Shown: piece by piece, positions 24,407 to 37,439 of the stretch
Layout: each line of letters starts with the position of its first letter
Numbering within the stretch: the stretch's first letter is position 1
NCBI RefSeq assembly: GCF_921293095.1
Contig: NC_060253.1
Location: 98,659,073 to 98,723,072 of the forward strand
Origin: Ischnura elegans
Taxonomy: Eukaryota; Arthropoda; Insecta; Odonata; Coenagrionidae
Reading direction: 5' to 3'
DNA length: 64,000 nt
Program-made: the position numbers and the translations under genes
The notes under the pieces: generated by a model
What the model was told of the DNA's origin: nothing
The model's input: only the letters and a program-made list of their open reading frames with translations
Databases searched by the model: none

Positions 24407-27400
24407 CCCACGATGATGTTGAACTAATAAAATTCTCGACGAGCAGACATGAGGAAGGTGGGGGAAGATGTTTGAAAATGAAATAAGGAAGACTCTGAAG
24501 GGACGGGCTCGAAACGAAATTTCAAGTCAAATTACTTCAAGTGATTCTCATACGAATTAAACTAAAAAGAAACACGTTTCAATGCTAACGAGATATACGG
24601 TGACCTCAAGTGGGTAAATCAGATGCAGTTCAGCGTTTTGATAGCTTCATCCGTCCTCATTCTATGGTTGTTTACGAAAGCGCAAAACGTCAAGCTAACG
24701 TAGCTTCAAGCTCACTATAAATTCTAACACTGCAATATCATGTGACACCTTCGAATAAGATGGTTTCAAAAACTTTCACCACTAATTGAGTGGCGCCCTA
24801 GTCTATAAACTAAAAGAAAAGCTCAGAAGAATCAAAATAATCTTCAAAAAATTAAATACATGAAAGACCTTGAAAATGACACAAAGTGTTCAAACCATGG
24901 TCGGTCGTTAAGTGTTAGATAAAATAGTGTGGAAATTACCATTTGTGTTTTAATCACGGAAATACATGAAACCTAAATCAATGGCCCCTAAAAATTTAAG
25001 AAGTACATAGTACATAATACACTTGCCACGATCGTGAAGAGTGTTACAGAGGTTAATGCCTAATAATATGATTTCAAAACTCAATTTGCCTTTTAAAAAT
25101 AGCATAATCTGTGCACTTGTTAAGCATATTGTGCACTTGCTTTTGTCAAATTAATACAAACCTCGCTTCCATTTTGGGGACAACGAAATTTTAGATGCAG
25201 AATTTAATTTATCAAAAATATTATTTAGATAAATGATTTATGTTTGTAAAAAATTGTCATAAAAGGTTAATATTGCATATTTATTCAAAAAAAGTAATGA
25301 AGAGCAAAATAAATATATTTTTAAAACAATTCGAAATAAAATATATATTCTACCACACTATTCTAGCAAAGAGTTATTCCATGCTGGATTTAGAGTCTAC
25401 GATTTATCTCAGATTCATTCTCATGATCTCACGTATGTAGCACTAAGCTGTTAGGCAAGAAAACTTTCACTATTCGTGATCAATTATTTTCCCACCATTA
25501 AAAAAGTAAGAAGACGTTAGAAACACCATCCTGACGGACGAACAATAATATGATGCCCGAGCCTTGCGTAATATATTATGCTAACTAGCAGTTAGATATT
25601 TGTACTATCCTTTCCCTTATGAACTCTGCTGATAATTTTTTGTAAATACCGAGGAAAAAATGTGAAATCATTCTGGTTTTGACACCATTCTGGTTTTAGG
25701 TTCTAGTTTATGGCAGCAGAAGGAGCCAAGATAGAGGCATGAAAAGAAAGATAAACTATAATCGATACGCAAGAATAATATTCTTCTGTAGACTCTTTTT
25801 CGTTCTGTAGAACGAAAGAACTAAAAATAAAAGAATCATGGGAAAGAATCTGTGTCATATTTTACTCATGCCTAAAAACAGAAGGGGTTCATTCGTAGCA
25901 CGATACTCCCAGAATTAATCACGATGAACTTGGTCGCGAAATAGTTTCTCCGACTTTTATGAGAGCTGGTGAATGCCACCTGGTGTTACCGATGCATTCA
26001 GAATCGATAGAAACAGATGTGACAGGAAAGTGTTCAATACCTAAAGTGAGTTGACATCAATTTTCCAACGCTGACTGGTGTTTCTCTCGAATCAAAGCGA
26101 ATAGACGATTCTGCAGCAAGGTGTTCCCACGAGAGAATGGAAAAAAAACATCGAATGGCTTCGGTTGTAAAACAAATGAAGGAGTTGGAGAGATGTGGGC
26201 CGCCCACGAATAACATGCGGTGATCGCAAACACGTTGCCGATCGTAAGGCAAAGCAGAGATCATGATTCTTCATTACACGATACGTTATTCCTTTTTGTC
26301 GAGTTAGTCGTGTGTAATAGCAGTAGCCGGCCGAGTTCGTGTTTCTCCGATTGCGATGAGACATGCATTATGTTCTCATTCGAGAGATGATTCAGAACAA
26401 GGCACTCTCGCGCGTAATTGACTATTTTTATCGCAGCTTTCAAAAGACAATGACACCCAAGACATGCAAATGTAATTTATTGTAATTTGAAGCTTGTCCT
26501 ATTCAGCTTGCAAAGATCCCACTCAGACCTGAAAATGACTTCCAAAATTACAAAGCATTCCGTGCGGGCTCATTGCTCCCCATTGCCTAAGCAAATCTTT
26601 GAAGATTTAATCACATTCACTGTTTGGCTGCCCTCAGAATCCGGAGGAAACTGTCAGGGTTAACTGCACAAAATTATCCCCTTGAAAAATTACTATAACC
26701 TTATCGTTGGCTGTCACATTCTTGTGGGTTTTTGAGTGCACACAAGTACTTTCAAATTGGTAGTCTATTCAATTCAAATCTATTCATTCTTATTAAATTG
26801 GTAAGCCTAGAATCACAATAAAGGTTCTAATTTCTAATCTTTCGAATTGAGTACCTACTCCCCCATGTAAATAGTTTCTGCTTGCAAAATTAACCCCGCA
26901 GAAAATACAACCCTTTCAACAATCTTCCTATAACCCTAAAAATATTACCACAATGCACACAATCTTTTTACAATATTATTCTTTGGTTAGCTTTTAGTCA
27001 AATCTTCGTCGTCGCATCGAAGTCATATCACATAATCATAGTCGTGATAAAATGTAGACACATAAGGAATATCCAGCATCAGTCATTGCGTAATTTTGTT
27101 CACCTCTCTGCAGTAAGCACACTTTGAGTATCAGTTTTGATTTGAGCCTATATGCTACATTAAAAAATATACGCATCTGCCACACGAAGCAGCCATGGAG
27201 ATAATAATGCGGCAGACCAAGCTTATAATTCAGGGTGTCCCTTTGGGAAGGAGATAAGATTAATATCATAATATTATGGTCTGTGAAAATGAGGGAGATG
27301 ATATGCAAGCTGTCGCGTGAAAAGGCACAGCGCCGACCAGGAAATACATTAAAAGCAGTCCAGGCAGGTGTAATTTGATAGTTTAGGGAAAATGCTCATA

Positions 27401-30001
27401 GTCGGGAAAAGTGTCTTCCATTTATGTTGACGTGAAGACCGCACACCTAGCAACTCTGAATGACTTCCAGCCCCCGACAGTCTCTCCACGCTCGAGCACT
27501 CACGGGTTACTCAAGTTTATTTCGCCTGTAATGTATACCCGTGATTACGGAAGGTAAAAATTTTGAATTATAAAGATCCAGCACAGGATACGATAGGTCA
27601 TATTAATAGCATGCACGTTTATGAGAGGAATGAGAATTAGAAAAGGTATTTGATACGCCATAGATTTCTTCTTGTAAGCTGGATGTGGCTCAATTATAGT
27701 ATAATATATAAACTGCAAAGGTAGTCATTATTTAATTCCTATCAAAAGACTCAACCATCTCTAAATATGGAAAATATGAAAAAAATATCAGATGCAAAAA
27801 AAAAACAATCTCATGAAATCAAACTAAATAAGAAATCACGGCTGAAATATTTTGATGTGTGAATTATTTTATATAATTAGGTAATTTAAGAACTCATAAA
27901 AGGAAATTGAATGAATTTATGACATTTGTTTACAATTCGCAATACTTCCACGGCATTTTTTATAAAATATTAATGGTATCTAATGTAAGAAAATTAAAAT
28001 TGTCGAGAATAAATTAATTCCATCATTCAAAAGTATCCAACCAATATGTGATTGCAACAGATTTCGCTAATAAATATGATAATGGGGGATGTTATGTGGA
28101 AGAAATTTTTGACCTAAGAAAAAGAAACTAAAATGCGTGATGCGAACTTAAAAATTCCACAAAACCTTTTTTTATACGACGTTTGGGTTTCTATTTGTGT
28201 GGATTTAAGTGTTAACATGGCTTTCCTCGTAATTATTATTGCATAGTGTACAAATTTAATAACAAAATTAAGAACTGATAGGTATCTTAATATGCTTTAG
28301 AAGGAAAATCATCAATTCCAAAAACTCGAGATATACCTTCACTTATGTGTATAACTCAAGTAGAAACAGGACGGTTAAGACACTGTTACATCCATACCGG
28401 CTACGGGTACAATGATCTAAGAATCTGCACGGGTTAATTAGACTTTTACAAAGATAATAATTCATACTTTTATTTGACAGCTTAGTGAGCTATGAACAAT
28501 ATTCAATTACATGACAACCCAACATTCTCCAGCGAAGAGGGATGGAACCAGATATCGAGCAGCACGTGTTACCACCCACCTCGTAATTCAATGCCACCGT
28601 TTCATTTACTCCTTTTGGGGCCTACTAATTAAAATCTTTAAGATTAAAACATGCTAAAGAAAACAACCTGCAAATTATCGTTTTAAGTTTTCTACATGGC
28701 TTGTTAAATTAGCTTTAAATCGTAATCAACGTGTGCATGGTCACCAAATTGATTTTCAAGTCAGATCTTTGGCTCAATAGGAAAATATTTTATCGATCAG
28801 AAGACTTGTATTATCCTTAACCAATCACTTCGTATAAAAATCCTGCAGAATTTAACGAAAAAAAATCATTTAAATGTTATGGCTTAACAGAGCCGTTATT
28901 AGGGAAGTACTGTTCTTGTATCTCACGCTTTGGATAAGAGATTAAATAACATTGAAAGATTATTCTTACACATAACCACTCACATATGTTTTCCCGTTGA
29001 GAAAAACACAGTCAACCAGAAAATGTAATTGTTGTCAACTTTACATCCCTCTTTTTCGATTAGCTTCGTTGCCGAGTGATGATCATGCACACCACTTTAT
29101 GAATGTGTTACTTCACTGAATGTATTTAATGCATCAGGATGGACAGTTACGAATATTTTACCCGGCGACACATGTTGCAAGAAATTTTGTTTGGAGAAAA
29201 TGCGTTTCATGGAGGAATATCTAACATCCCAAAGCCAGCGTATTACAGCATGATACGGTTCTTCATCATGGGATATGCACATCCTACTCGTATTCAAAGC
29301 ATTCATAAAGCGAATGGTGTTATATTTCTTCCTGTATCCCGCTTTCACAGCATTCACCTATTGTGAATTTCGACGTCCTCTCAATACCTCTTCCAGCCAC
29401 TTACAGTGTGTCTTCCTCATAAGAGATACTTTTCTGTGATAGCTAGGTACGTCGAGCTCTCCTTCGCAGTACTCTTCTCAATCCACCATAGTCTCTGCAT
29501 GAATAATTAATGTGTATCCAAATTTAGACTCCCATTCTCACCCTCCTTCTTAGCTCCCTATAATATAAAAATGGAAATTGAATAGGACTCAATTGAAGAT
29601 GTATATGGGAAATATCATGACAAATTATAACAAATATGACCTAACAAATATACTGGGATTAGGAAAAGTTGCTCGTAATTCTCAATATAATAAAACTGTG
29701 GAAATCGACAAGAAAAGTGAATGGAAATGTGCACTACAACATTTCAATGGCCAATAACAGGAAATTTAGAAATTAAGTACTTGGGAAACAAAAACATTCA
29801 ACAATTATTCCTGCTCAATAATAATCAATGAAACACTATGAGCTGTGCTAAAAATCTAGTGCGTGAGGCAATGCACAGTTCATAACATACCTATTAAGGA
29901 AACATTATTAAAGCAGGTGCAAGCAACGGACAACACAAAGCAAGGAAAATAGTGCTCGATATGCAGCATACGTAGGTATTATTATTATTAGTATTCTACC
30001 G
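24407..30001. other. AT-rich DNA, no recognised gene
   Basis: In 5.6 kb I find no gene, RNA or repeat I can support. Frames of 75-90 codons at 26.0-26.4, 27.0-27.3 and 29.1-29.4 kb occur on overlapping strands and show no domain. An ATT microsatellite lies at 29978-29993, next to the LINE tail that follows. Confidence 0.5.
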
Positions 30002-30590
30002 ATTAAGGTAGGTTTTCATGGAGTATTCAAGAAGTGAGCTGGGAGCCTCCCTTTCCTTCCAGCACTACCTTCTTTAATTCACTGTAAGGCCTACTCTCTT
30101 TCAATCTGTCTAAAAATCCTATTCTTTTCCTTCCCCTCCCTCGTTTCCCTAACATTCTACCCTCTAACCCCATTTTCAACATCCCCTCACCGCTAAGCAC
30201 TAACTCCATCCATACCTTCTGTCTCCTCCGTATCTCATCTAAAAGCTGCCTCTCCTCGCCAACCATATCCAGCACTTCGTCGTTCCTTTTCCTCTCCGTC
30301 CATTTCACCCTCTCCATTTTTCTCCATACCCACATCTCGAATGCCTCCAATCTTCGCTCGTCTTCTTTCCTCAGTGTCCACGTTTCCGCACCGTAGAGAG
30401 CTGCTCTCCAAATCAAACTCTTCACTAACCTTTTCTTTAAACTCTTACACAACGATCCTCTCAGAAGCTCCTTCCTGTTCATGAATGCCTCCTTCGCTAA
30501 TGCGATTCTCTTCCTTATGTCCTTAATACGTAGGTATGCTGGTGCAAAATAAAATTGCTCCATAATGCTCTGTTCTGGGTCCATTGCTAT
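30002..30590 (-). mobile_element. LINE fragment, best-preserved 3' end of the local family
   Basis: An uninterrupted 185-codon minus-strand frame (30584 to 30027) encodes the C-terminal tail of a LINE reverse-transcriptase ORF. It includes IRKRIALAKEAFMNRKELL, LVKSLIWRAALYGAETWTLR, the block EAFEMWVWRKMERVKWTERK, then DEVLDMVGEERQLLDEIRRR and GKRGRGRKRIGFLDRL. The catalytic RT core is missing, so it is 5'-truncated and cannot move by itself. The tail, in reverse, is CCTACCTTAATCGG followed by an ATT microsatellite. Copies at 2680, 8360 and 8870 belong to the same family and are far more decayed. Confidence 0.9.
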
Positions 30591-30629
30591 TTTCTTTTTA
30601 TATTGTGGATTTACAAAAGAAATTTCAAT

Positions 30630-30785
30630 ATTGAAAAAACTTTATGCTGATGATTTGCTGGTATATCAACATTTAACATGGGGAAATAGCTGACGCTATT
30701 AGAAAGATGATTCGGATGTGTACAAACTGAGTGATTGGGTTGAATCCAACAGCTCCCTCATGAATTCTGCCAAAGAAAGACCTTG
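30630..30785 (+). mobile_element. Reverse-transcriptase fragment with Y-A-D-D
   Basis: The plus strand reads KLYADDLLVYQHLT from 30637, with the Y-A-D-D box at 30643-30654 as in the catalytic palm of non-LTR reverse transcriptases. It continues after two stops as KDDSDVYKLSDWVESNSSLM. It is a short, dead fragment in the opposite orientation to the neighbouring LINE tail, so it derives from a separate insertion or a rearranged copy. Confidence 0.7.
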
Positions 30786-31884
30786 AATATGGATGGCAAG
30801 TAATGTCGTGTGAATACAAATAAATTGTCTTTAGCTGTTATAATTACCTATTTTTATTATTATTTTGATTCTGCAGCATTTTAAAATGCACTATGAATTA
30901 TTATAATAACACCTGCTACCCCGCAAGCCGCCTCATTAACCGTGTGGTCGGAGTTGGTATTGGAGAACTGGTTGTAGAATATTAGCTGTTAACCTGCGCG
31001 GGAATACAGATGAAAATAAAGTGTGAGAAATTTGATTGGCTGAGTTTGAGCTAGCTTTGATTGAAGTCCTTCATTATACGGGGAATATAGAGTCTCCGTA
31101 CCTATCCTTTCGACAAAATATATCACGTATTGAATAGTTTCCGTCGGACCTTTGAATGCAGTAGGTACGGCTCTAAGATGATGGTCTCTTAGAGTTTTAG
31201 ATGGCAACGCAAATTTTAAGCTAATTAGGTTGGGAGCCGCTGGAGACACGGAGGCTAGACGCTAGGCTTAGATTTCTCGAGCAATTAAGAATATACGTAT
31301 ATCTTTAAGAGCGACACGGAGAATATTATATCAGAGCCCCACTATTTTTCTGATATAGAAGATAAGATAAAGAAGAAGCGATAAATTAAGAGATATATTT
31401 TGCTTAACGGATAGGTATGGGAATTCGTTTTCCCCCAAACCATAAAGGATTTGTATAGATGCTAATCACAATTTTGTTTGAGCGCTTGCTTTATATAGAT
31501 GCCTTTATTCGGGCGAGATTGAGACTAAATATTACCCTCTTCCACCTAACCCTTCGAGGGGTTGTTGAGGTAAATAAACATTTAAAATTGAAAAATATGC
31601 AATTAAAATATACTCTATTAGTAAAATGTCAAGCAAGATAAACAAGTATATGTGGAAATGTGTAAAGAATATTTCAGTTTGAGAGAAAAAAACATGAGGG
31701 TAAGGGAATGATATCCTTCAGCGAAAAAAGTCACTGTAGGTAAACGCCCATACAAGAAGAGGGATGTGAAAAACCTTATGAAACCTACTGGGTGAAAACC
31801 TATGTTATGATACATACAAAATACAACATATTATATAAGGTGCATAGTATATTACATATGTTTTATGTGTAAACGGCTAGTGTC
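30786..31884. other. No gene; possible SINE tail near 30.9 kb
   Basis: The phrase CTGCTACCCCGCAAGC near 30908-30925 resembles the 3' domain of the SINE at 31885-32165 (ATGCTACCCCGCAAGACG in reverse) and may be a SINE tail remnant. The remainder is AT-rich and unassigned. Confidence 0.4.
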
Positions 31885-32165
31885 CTAACACTCCTCGCCG
31901 CACTCCTTTTTACGTCTTGCGGGGTAGCATGTAGATGTAGAACAATGATACACTGCGTAGAAAACAAAATCTCGGCCTGTGTTGAGTTGGAAGTGGCGAA
32001 AGGGAAGGCCCTGGGAGATATCCCGGGGAGCGGTATGGAGGGAGGGAGTTAGGTTCGCCGTGATTGCCGCCTCCGAAGAGGGCCCACCCACACCCGGGCG
32101 GGGGTCGAACCTCGGGGATCACTCGCAAACACTCTGATCGCGATCTCAACCGGGTGAGGTTAAGT
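31885..32165 (-). mobile_element. tRNA-derived SINE, second family
   Basis: On the minus strand the head carries a B box, AGGTTCGACCCCC (about 32100-32112), inside ends that can pair (CACCCGG with CCGGGTG). A GC-rich body follows, then the 3' block CTACATCTACATGCTACCCC at about 31921-31940. From general recollection, this block recurs in arthropod repeats. Overlapping open frames on this strand are incidental. Confidence 0.55.
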
Positions 32166-32229
32166 CCTTCTCGTTTTCCAGCGTGAATCGTGGAGGACCC
32201 CTTATCGAAGACGCTGTCTCACCTCCCAT

Positions 32230-32755
32230 GGAGAACAAACGCTTCAACAAACCACACTCCCCCGACTCCCTGAACAATCTAAGTAGTACCAATAATCCTG
32301 GCGTGCCTTATGGAATTCATTTCCTGGTGACCAGCTGTATTATTTACTGGGCAGAAGTTTGAACGGAAACATTTTTACACAGGAAAGTCGCTTTTAGAGA
32401 TACTTTGCAGAACAAACCATACTCTCGTAACTCCCTGTGCAATTTAAGTACATTCCAATAATTTTGGCTTGCCTTATGAAATTATAGTCCTGGTGATCAG
32501 CTCTATAATTTGCTAAGCTGAAGTTCGAACTGAAACATTTTTGCACAGATAAGTTGCTTGCAAAGATACTTTGAAGAATAAACACTTCAACAAACCACGC
32601 TCCCCCAACTCCTTGAACGATCTAAATACCAATTATCCTGGCTTGCGTTATGGAATTTTTGTCCTGGTGACCAGCTGTTTTATTTGATAAGCTGAGGTTC
32701 AAACGGAAATTGTTTTACACAGAAAGATTGCATGTAGGGATACGCTGTCATATTT
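32230..32755. repeat. Three-copy tandem array, about 172-bp unit
   Basis: Units at about 32231-32408, 32409-32574 and 32575-32755 share, in order, an ACAAACCA block, CTCC-rich text, CTGGCTTGCCTTATG-like and TCCTGGTGACCAGCT-like blocks, then a TTTTACACAG-like block and a GAGATAC-like end. Pairwise identity looks about 75-80 percent, so this is an old local duplication or satellite remnant. It has no coding potential. Confidence 0.8.
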
Positions 32756-32814
32756 TAGTATAATCCTTCATTGGGTAAGTTATTAAAAAGCGGCCCACGA
32801 ATTGGGCCACCTGC

Positions 32815-34820
32815 CGCGGTGGATATGATGGATTTGCGGAAACAAAAAAATTAAAAAAAAAATGAGTGGAAAAGAAATGATAACTCGAAGCCTGGAATGA
32901 AAGTGATTTATTCGGAAGAAAGTAGAGTTATAAGGATGTTAAGTACATGTAATACGTAGGTAGAGGATGAAAAGGATAAGAAAGAAGGAAGATCTGCTGT
33001 TTAAAGTCATAGACCCTTCATCGCTATATCGTTCTTATTCCACCTTATTTCCAGCCAAAATAACCTGCATTAAATCTCTCTACATTGGTCTATTTTCCTC
33101 GAAGATGCCCACCTTTTCAGATATTTAAATCATTTAAAATAAATCGAATTTAAATATCCCCCAAGCACAGCCAGGCCCACCGACCACGGCGGGAATTACG
33201 AACTTCCGAAAGTGAAAAATATGGAAAAGAGGTGGATGATACCGCGAAACATGAAATGAAAGGAAATCGGATGAAGTGCTTAGCGGAAAATGGAAAGAAA
33301 GAGAAAAAAAAACTGGGATAGTGGACAGGACTCAAAGAGAGGAAAGAAGTCACTACGTATTCGTAATTGTAGATCCTTCATTACATTTTTATTTCTATCC
33401 AACTTTATTTCCACCAAAAAATGTTTGCATCAGCTCGGACATAGTGGATGAAAATTTAGATTTCCTTTCTATTGGACGCTTTTTCGTAACTTGCTCCGAC
33501 CGTTTATGTTTCAACGATGGAATCTTGTAATTGGATTTTAACCCACTTCTCATTATCGGAGAGGCTTGAAAAACTTGCTCGCTTCTGGTGACAATACCAT
33601 ATTCGATGATCGGTCATTGACAATTTTTTCCATTGTGCTCTAAATAATTAAATATGGACAAATACTTTTTCATCGATCGCAATAGATGGAGTTTGTTATA
33701 TTTCTTGGCAGAAATTTCAACAGATCTGGTTTAATCGATTACATGAGTAACCACTAAAAGTAAAGAAAAAAACAAAAAAAAATAATTTAAAAAACTTTCT
33801 TTTTCAAAAAAGTATAACATACGCTAAAAAGTAGAAAAAAGCTGCTCACCATTCGGGGATCAAAGGGGCCCTGAATAGGTTTAGATATTAATAATATTTG
33901 GTGCCAAACCATTCTCTACCACTGCCCTCTGCCACCTTCAATTCTAGATAACGTAATAACCTCTCACGCTTTTTTTCACGTGATGAAAAGCCTATTCTTT
34001 ACTGTTTAGAGTATTTTATAAGTCTTTGGGTAGAGCGTGCTGAATTAAATCTAATTATTTTATTTTTATTCTAGACTTATGCCTCTAAGGGTAATCTCAA
34101 ACAGTATCACCGACCGAAAAAGATTCACGGAAGCGAAAAACATACCAGACCGGTGGATGACAACCCAGAGAATAAAGTAAAACAGAATCATATGAGGAGG
34201 TCATCAAAGGATGATGAGGAAGAAGGCTGTTGAAGTGGGAAAGACGCAGAGAGAGGTAAGAATCCTGTATTCGTAATCGTAGATACATCATTTTTATAAA
34301 TCTTTTTATCTTATCACTTCACTTAATTTTCAATCAAAAAGCCAGCCATGTTGACGGCGGGATTAGGTCCTTGCCTGCAAATCCGAAAGTTGCGAGTTCG
34401 AGTTTCTTCTGGATGGGTCACCTACATCCTGGTCATGGGTATTGGTAATTATACGGTTGCTAATTGTTTGGTTCCTCGATGTAAAGGCCATTTCGAGCTT
34501 TTATGGGGGTGTGGGTAAATAAATTAAATAAAATGAGTACACCTTCCATCAAATCTGCCCGTTTTTCATACAATTGCACATGTAGTTACGACTTCCGTTG
34601 CATAATACATTGATATTTGAAAAGACGAACACAAATTAGGACTACCGTCGGAGACGACGGATTTGCGGAAGCGGAAAATATACCAAACGGGTGGAAGATG
34701 ACTCCTTTGGGAACTAAATAAAAGACAATCAGATGAGAAGGTTAGCAGAGGATGGGGAGAAGGAAGAGAGAGAAAAAAGGGTGGGGAAGAAGCAGAGAGA
34801 AAGAGGAGGCATAGTGCGGA
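32815..34820. repeat. Four degenerate copies of a local repeat
   Basis: Segments at about 32815-33090, 33165-33435, 34100-34350 and 34640-34820 share a common order. Each has a CGGA(A)G(C/T)G(A)AAA-like block, a GGTGGATGA-like block, then a purine-rich GAAAGAGAG region. The first three continue into TAGATCCTTCAT-like and CCAACTTTATTTCCA-like blocks. The array is interrupted by other DNA and by the SINE at 34345-34540. It is noncoding. Confidence 0.6.
34345..34540 (+). mobile_element. tRNA-derived SINE, diverged member of the 6.7-kb family
   Basis: The head runs GACGGCGGGATTAGGTCC, then GTTGCGAGTTCGAGTTTC with a mutated B box. The body contains GGTTGCTAATTG and a GATGTAAAGGCC block similar to the 6.7-kb copy in reverse. 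It ends with an A/T-rich tail GGGTAAATAAATTAAATAAA. Confidence 0.65.
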
Positions 34821-35240
34821 ATGTTTATCTTCATCTTGCCCATGCCTTTCACCTTTACAGCCCTCTTATTTCCTTCCCCTACCATTTACCACGAGTTCCT
34901 TCCCACCAGCCTAAGTCCTATACGTCAGTCCCCCCCCAAACCACCACCGCCAACATCTCTCAAAAAACCCACCCCATTGGAACGCACAACCCGCTGGGCT
35001 GATCCGCACGCTCCCTTCCCCCACCCACTCCCGAGACCTCCCTCCCGCTTTATGAGATTTCTATCTCCTCGCCTTAAACAAACACTCGTGTCTTCCAATG
35101 GATTGCCTCCCCCATCCCCCACCCGTGCTCTTTTAAAACACTCAACCCTCTCTTCTCCCCATCTACACCGAAACCTTCATCCCTACAGATATACCTCGCG
35201 TCTCTCCCCCTCCCCCATCTCACGGAACCTCCTTCTTATA
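34821..35240. other. C-rich noncoding stretch
   Basis: The segment is strongly C- and T-rich on the plus strand. The 152-codon frame 34821-35279 is proline- and serine-rich low complexity with no domain. Confidence 0.5.
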
Positions 35241-35990
35241 CATCTTTGCCTTTCTCCTCCTCTCAAAAACTCCCCATGACAATGAACCGTCGTCTCGCCC
35301 TGTCCACAGAGTCCAGCCTGTCGGCGCGGCGTTGAAATACAGAATCACCCCGGAACATGTGCTTCGTCGTTTAACAACATCCCCATACAGGCAGGACTCG
35401 ATCTCTTTTTGCTTTCGAAAGCAAGGAAAAAATGCCGACAAAATATGAATGCTCGCGACTGAAGGATACCTCTAACGTGCCTTAAGTTTGTGGCTATGTA
35501 AATGCAGTCATTTATTCCTTTTGCTATTTTCATTGATAGAAAATTTCGTTTGAGATTCAAATCATATTTTTCATTATTTTTTGGCCTTTGCAAACTCATT
35601 CGACAAGTAAAATTGGGCAGTGATAACAGTAGGTAGGTGTTTCTATAATAAAAATTAATTGGAAGTGAAGTCAGACATCGATCATGGAAAGATATGAAAT
35701 TACTTAAACGATGACCGAATACAGTCTTTCAAAAAATTATATATATTTAATTGCGAATATACATCTTTGTATTTCCCCTCCTCTCAAATTCACCATAACA
35801 ATGCACTCTGTCCGTTGAGCCAAGTCTGTCGGCGCAGCGTTGAAGTACTGAATCACCCCGGGACATGTACTTCGTCGTTTAACATCATCCCCATGCCGGC
35901 AGGATTCGACCACTTTTTGCTCTCGAATGGAAGGAAAAAGACGCCGAAAAAAATCTAAATAATCGTGACCGAATACCTGTAACATTCCTT
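35241..35990. repeat. Tandem duplication with 521-bp offset
   Basis: The first block (35241-35500) recurs at 35762-35990. Shared phrases include TCGGCGCGGCGTTGAA or TCGGCGCAGCGTTGAA, AATCACCCC, and CTTCGTCGTTTAACA. The DNA between (35490-35760) recurs separately at 38561-38832. The repeat unit is therefore at least 520 bp and dispersed locally. It has no coding potential I trust. Confidence 0.75.
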
Positions 35991-37439
35991 AAACAGGAAT
36001 CGTACTTGTGATTTTTATTAGCTAAGTCAAAAGACCTATATAAAATGCAAATTTAATTAATGAAATCAATTATTCTAATAAGTAACCGAGGACTGGACTG
36101 CGGTGTAGCATTACGGAGTCACCCGCAAGAGTGTGTTGAAGTGAGAACATTACGCTGAGAAAAAAATTAATTTTCCATGCCTTTTTCTAAATCCGCTTCG
36201 GGTGATCTATCATTCTTACTACGAAGATATGTCTTGGCATTTCAAGTTCAAGTCAATTTCAAGATGTAGAACATGGGACGAGATGGAAAGTTTCGACTTA
36301 GATTTCTGGTAAACACAATTTCCTGCCTAGAATTTTAGATAAAAATAAAAATAATGGATTTCTCAAACTTTTCCCGCAATCAATATGACATTGATAGCGA
36401 GAAAAGCAGGCATGGTTATACCGGTGCAAATGACGCAAGAGTGAGAGGTTTTTCTAACTCTTTGAGACTTATTTTGGTCTTTAATGTAAGTTAGTAATTG
36501 ACCCAAATTAACGGACATATATCATATCTCTTACGGTTCCAAAACATAGTCGACAGAGGTATTCTTTTCTAAGAGTTCAAGTGAGGAAAGATTAAGTCAG
36601 CTGAAAGCATCAGTTAAGATCTCATGAAGCTTCCAAAGAAAGCACAAAAAATTTAACAAAAAAATTACATTATCCAATTTTTTTCAAAATTCGCTAGATA
36701 TATGCAAAATCTTGGAATTAATAATGAAACCAATTTTCCCAGGAGGTAAGATTGTAATTTTATGCCACGTATGTTTGCTGATATTTCACATGCAAGATCA
36801 CCGTTTCAATGTTTTAGATGTTTCTTTGATGCGTGACCTGATGGATAACAAGTTCGTCCATTGGGGACATCAGAGGAACTTCAAGATCTTGCAATGGGTT
36901 CTGCTCGTGGGGAAAGATGTTAATTACTGAAACCTGTGATGGCCTCGATGAGTCTGATTGCCTCATTTTGACGATAGCGTTTGTTTTCAATCTGATAATT
37001 TCGACTGAAAACAATTTGTATAAAATTCAATGCTCAAAAAGAAGGTTAAGTAGGAGAATTTGAATAAAATTTATTTTTATGTAGACTAAAGACCAGTGAT
37101 ATGAAAAAAACATCAATAACTACACAGTATTGAGCACTTACAGTGAGATACCAGTACCCACACACAATGGCGGATCTATGTGGGGGGAGGCTGAGGGGGC
37201 TATAGCTCCCCCCCCCCCTTGGGTATCCAATTTACACTTGATAGAATTATAATTTTTTCCGACCCTTAATACTGCTGTAATTCTTAACCTCAATTAGTTT
37301 TTTTTTTTTCTTTTTCTTTGCCCACATCGTGTTTTCAAAGTTAGGAAACTCTCCTCCCTTGTGTCTTATTATTTTATGCCTCTGAATTAGTCACCAATAT
37401 GATGTTATGTTTCGTCACATTTCTGGAATTAATACGAAC
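35991..37439. other. No recognised gene
   Basis: The segment contains the phrase GGCGGATCTATGTGGGGGG near 37168 with a following C-run, which may be an end of a dispersed noncoding repeat also seen at 20024. Nothing else is recognised. Confidence 0.45.

Noticed and set aside
34821-35279. 152-codon plus-strand frame
   Set aside because: Proline/serine/leucine low complexity from a C-rich tract, with an antisense frame; no domain.
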